Source: Motacilla alba alba
Taxonomy: Eukaryota; Chordata; Aves; Passeriformes; Motacillidae
Length of the DNA stretch: 64,000 nt
NCBI RefSeq assembly: GCF_015832195.1
Contig: NC_052017.1
Span: forward strand, 77,377,801 to 77,441,800
Direction: 5' to 3'
Below the pieces are notes generated by a model that had not been told where the DNA came from, did no database searches, and was given only the letters and a program-made list of their open reading frames with translations. The translations under genes and the position numbers were made by a program. This document shows positions 62,982 through 64,000 of the stretch, one piece after another; the stretch's first letter is position 1; each line of letters opens with the position of its first letter.

Positions 62982-63714
62982 CCGCCAGAATTAGCTCAGC
63001 TTTGGGTTGGAGCTGCTTTCTTCAGGCTTTGGCTTCAAAAACCTGTGAAAAATATTAATATTGGGATATTTTTCTGGCTGGGGTAGGGTGAGAGGGTGAA
63101 TTGCAGAACATGAATTAGAAAAACTCAGGATATCATTTAAATGTGAGACCATTTTTCCTGTATAACCATTCAGGTCAGAGGTGAAAAGGAAGGAAATACA
63201 GAAGAGATGATAAGTTGAATCACCCAGAGATGCTTATTTACTGGTGTGTGTAACAGGCATTAATTCATGATAATGCTGCATAAAAAGGACTTAGCAGCCT
63301 AAGATGTCAACAAAACAGCACACTGAAGAAGCTGTACACAACTGGTGTATTAGAATATATACATAATTGTGAATTGGTGTTTTTACTCTCCCAGGCTAAA
63401 AAACTAGCTTTTTTTCTGTAGACAAAAACATCTGCATCAATGAATTCTCAGTTTCATTGGTCTGAACCATTATTGCAGGGTCCAGTTTCATTTAAAATGG
63501 GGCAGGTGGGGGAACCCACCATGTTAAAAACATCTGATTTTTCAGCTGGGTGCCTCAGGAACGTGAAGAAAGTCCATCTAACTTGAGCAATAGCCAAATA
63601 GCTTGTCCTGGTGTAGGAAAGGGGCTGAGCTGGCCCATGATTAGCTGAAGTTCACAAATTGAGACCAAGTTCAAACCTCCACGCCTTTATTACAAGAATA
63701 GGAAAATATCTTTA

Positions 63715-63743
63715 GGTTTGGTTTGGTTTGGTTTGGTTTGGGG
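63715..63743. repeat. GGTTT pentanucleotide microsatellite
   Basis: Five GGTTT units are followed by GGGG and a T run. This is a short simple repeat. Confidence 0.95.
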
Positions 63744-64000
63744 TTTTTTTGCTGCTCTCTTTAAGGTGATCTAGTCTGTGCAGAAGAAAACACATGCTCG
63801 TCTCTCAGATAAAATTGCAATTGATCCACGTCAGAGCACTCCTGAAGTGTAAAGGGAGCCACAACCATTGCTCTGTATGACATTCAAGTCAGTGCCATGA
63901 GTGGGAAATCACTGTCTGATACCAATTTGTTGTCTCTGTTATTATTATCTCATGGCCTGAAACTTTTTGTTATTGTTTTTCAGCTTGAAAATCATTATGA

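Larger units (their letters stand above)
60865..64000 (+). other. Start of the next intron (partial)
   Basis: The intron begins with the strong donor GTGAGT and runs off the window. The expected next exon would start with one base completing a Ser codon and then encode GESGAGKT; no such sequence occurs before 64000. The stretch contains a moderately CpG-rich patch at about 61390-61660, with a CCAAT pentamer at 61629, a CTCF-like motif at 62969 and a GGTTT pentanucleotide run at 63715. A T-rich tract ending in CAG at 63981-63983 resembles an acceptor, but what follows does not encode the P-loop. Confidence 0.8.

Noticed and set aside
1..64000. Bacterial-type systems such as CRISPR arrays, operons or phage modules
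   Set aside because: The long introns with GT/AG borders, CR1 LINEs and a solo LTR show vertebrate nuclear DNA. No spaced direct-repeat array or dense gene block exists.

Overview
This is vertebrate nuclear DNA and almost certainly avian. About 63.5 of its 64 kb is intron sequence from one gene on the + strand. Three short segments are coding: 6252-6350, 44207-44365 and 60677-60864. Each has AG/GT splice borders, the phases join without a break, and the joined translation reads as the N-terminus and first part of the motor domain of an unconventional myosin of the myosin-X family (MYO10 or a close paralogue). The first coding exon, which carries the start codon, lies upstream of the window. 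The ATP-binding P-loop exon lies downstream. The bird assignment rests on several CR1 LINE fragments and on the general look of the repeats. A 391-bp solo LTR that resembles elements I remember from songbird genomes suggests a passerine, but that is a weaker inference.

Layout: 1-6251 is the end of an upstream intron and contains one CR1 fragment near 3.5-3.9 kb. 6252-6350 is the first visible exon. 6351-44206 is a 37.9-kb intron. Its first 4 kb is a repeat cluster: an antisense CR1 with an internal deletion at 6.41-8.1 kb, and a sense CR1 at 8.63-10.22 kb split by a solo LTR at 9398-9788. The rest holds CR1 tails at 28.3 and 34.0 kb, CpG-rich patches near 15.3-15.6 and 19.0-19.4 kb, and a perfect 48-bp tandem duplication at 37.5 kb. 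44207-44365 is the second visible exon. 44366-60676 is a 16.3-kb intron with CR1 tails at 49.3 and 57.2-57.5 kb and several inverted repeats at 46.3-48.7 kb. 60677-60864 is the third visible exon, which is GC-rich unlike the other two. 60865-64000 starts the next intron and contains a good match to the CTCF core motif at 62969-62981.

I found no second protein-coding gene, rRNA, recognisable tRNA, CRISPR array or operon-like system. The many 60-200 codon open frames are what 64 kb of intron is expected to contain, and none showed a family I recognise except those lying in the CR1 copies. I did not find a previously undescribed system. The most useful observations are the in-frame deletion joint in a CR1, the LTR nested in a CR1 with a near-perfect 6-bp target duplication, the sharp rise in third-position GC in the last exon, the CTCF-type site, and the CpG-rich intronic patch with paired CACGTG boxes.
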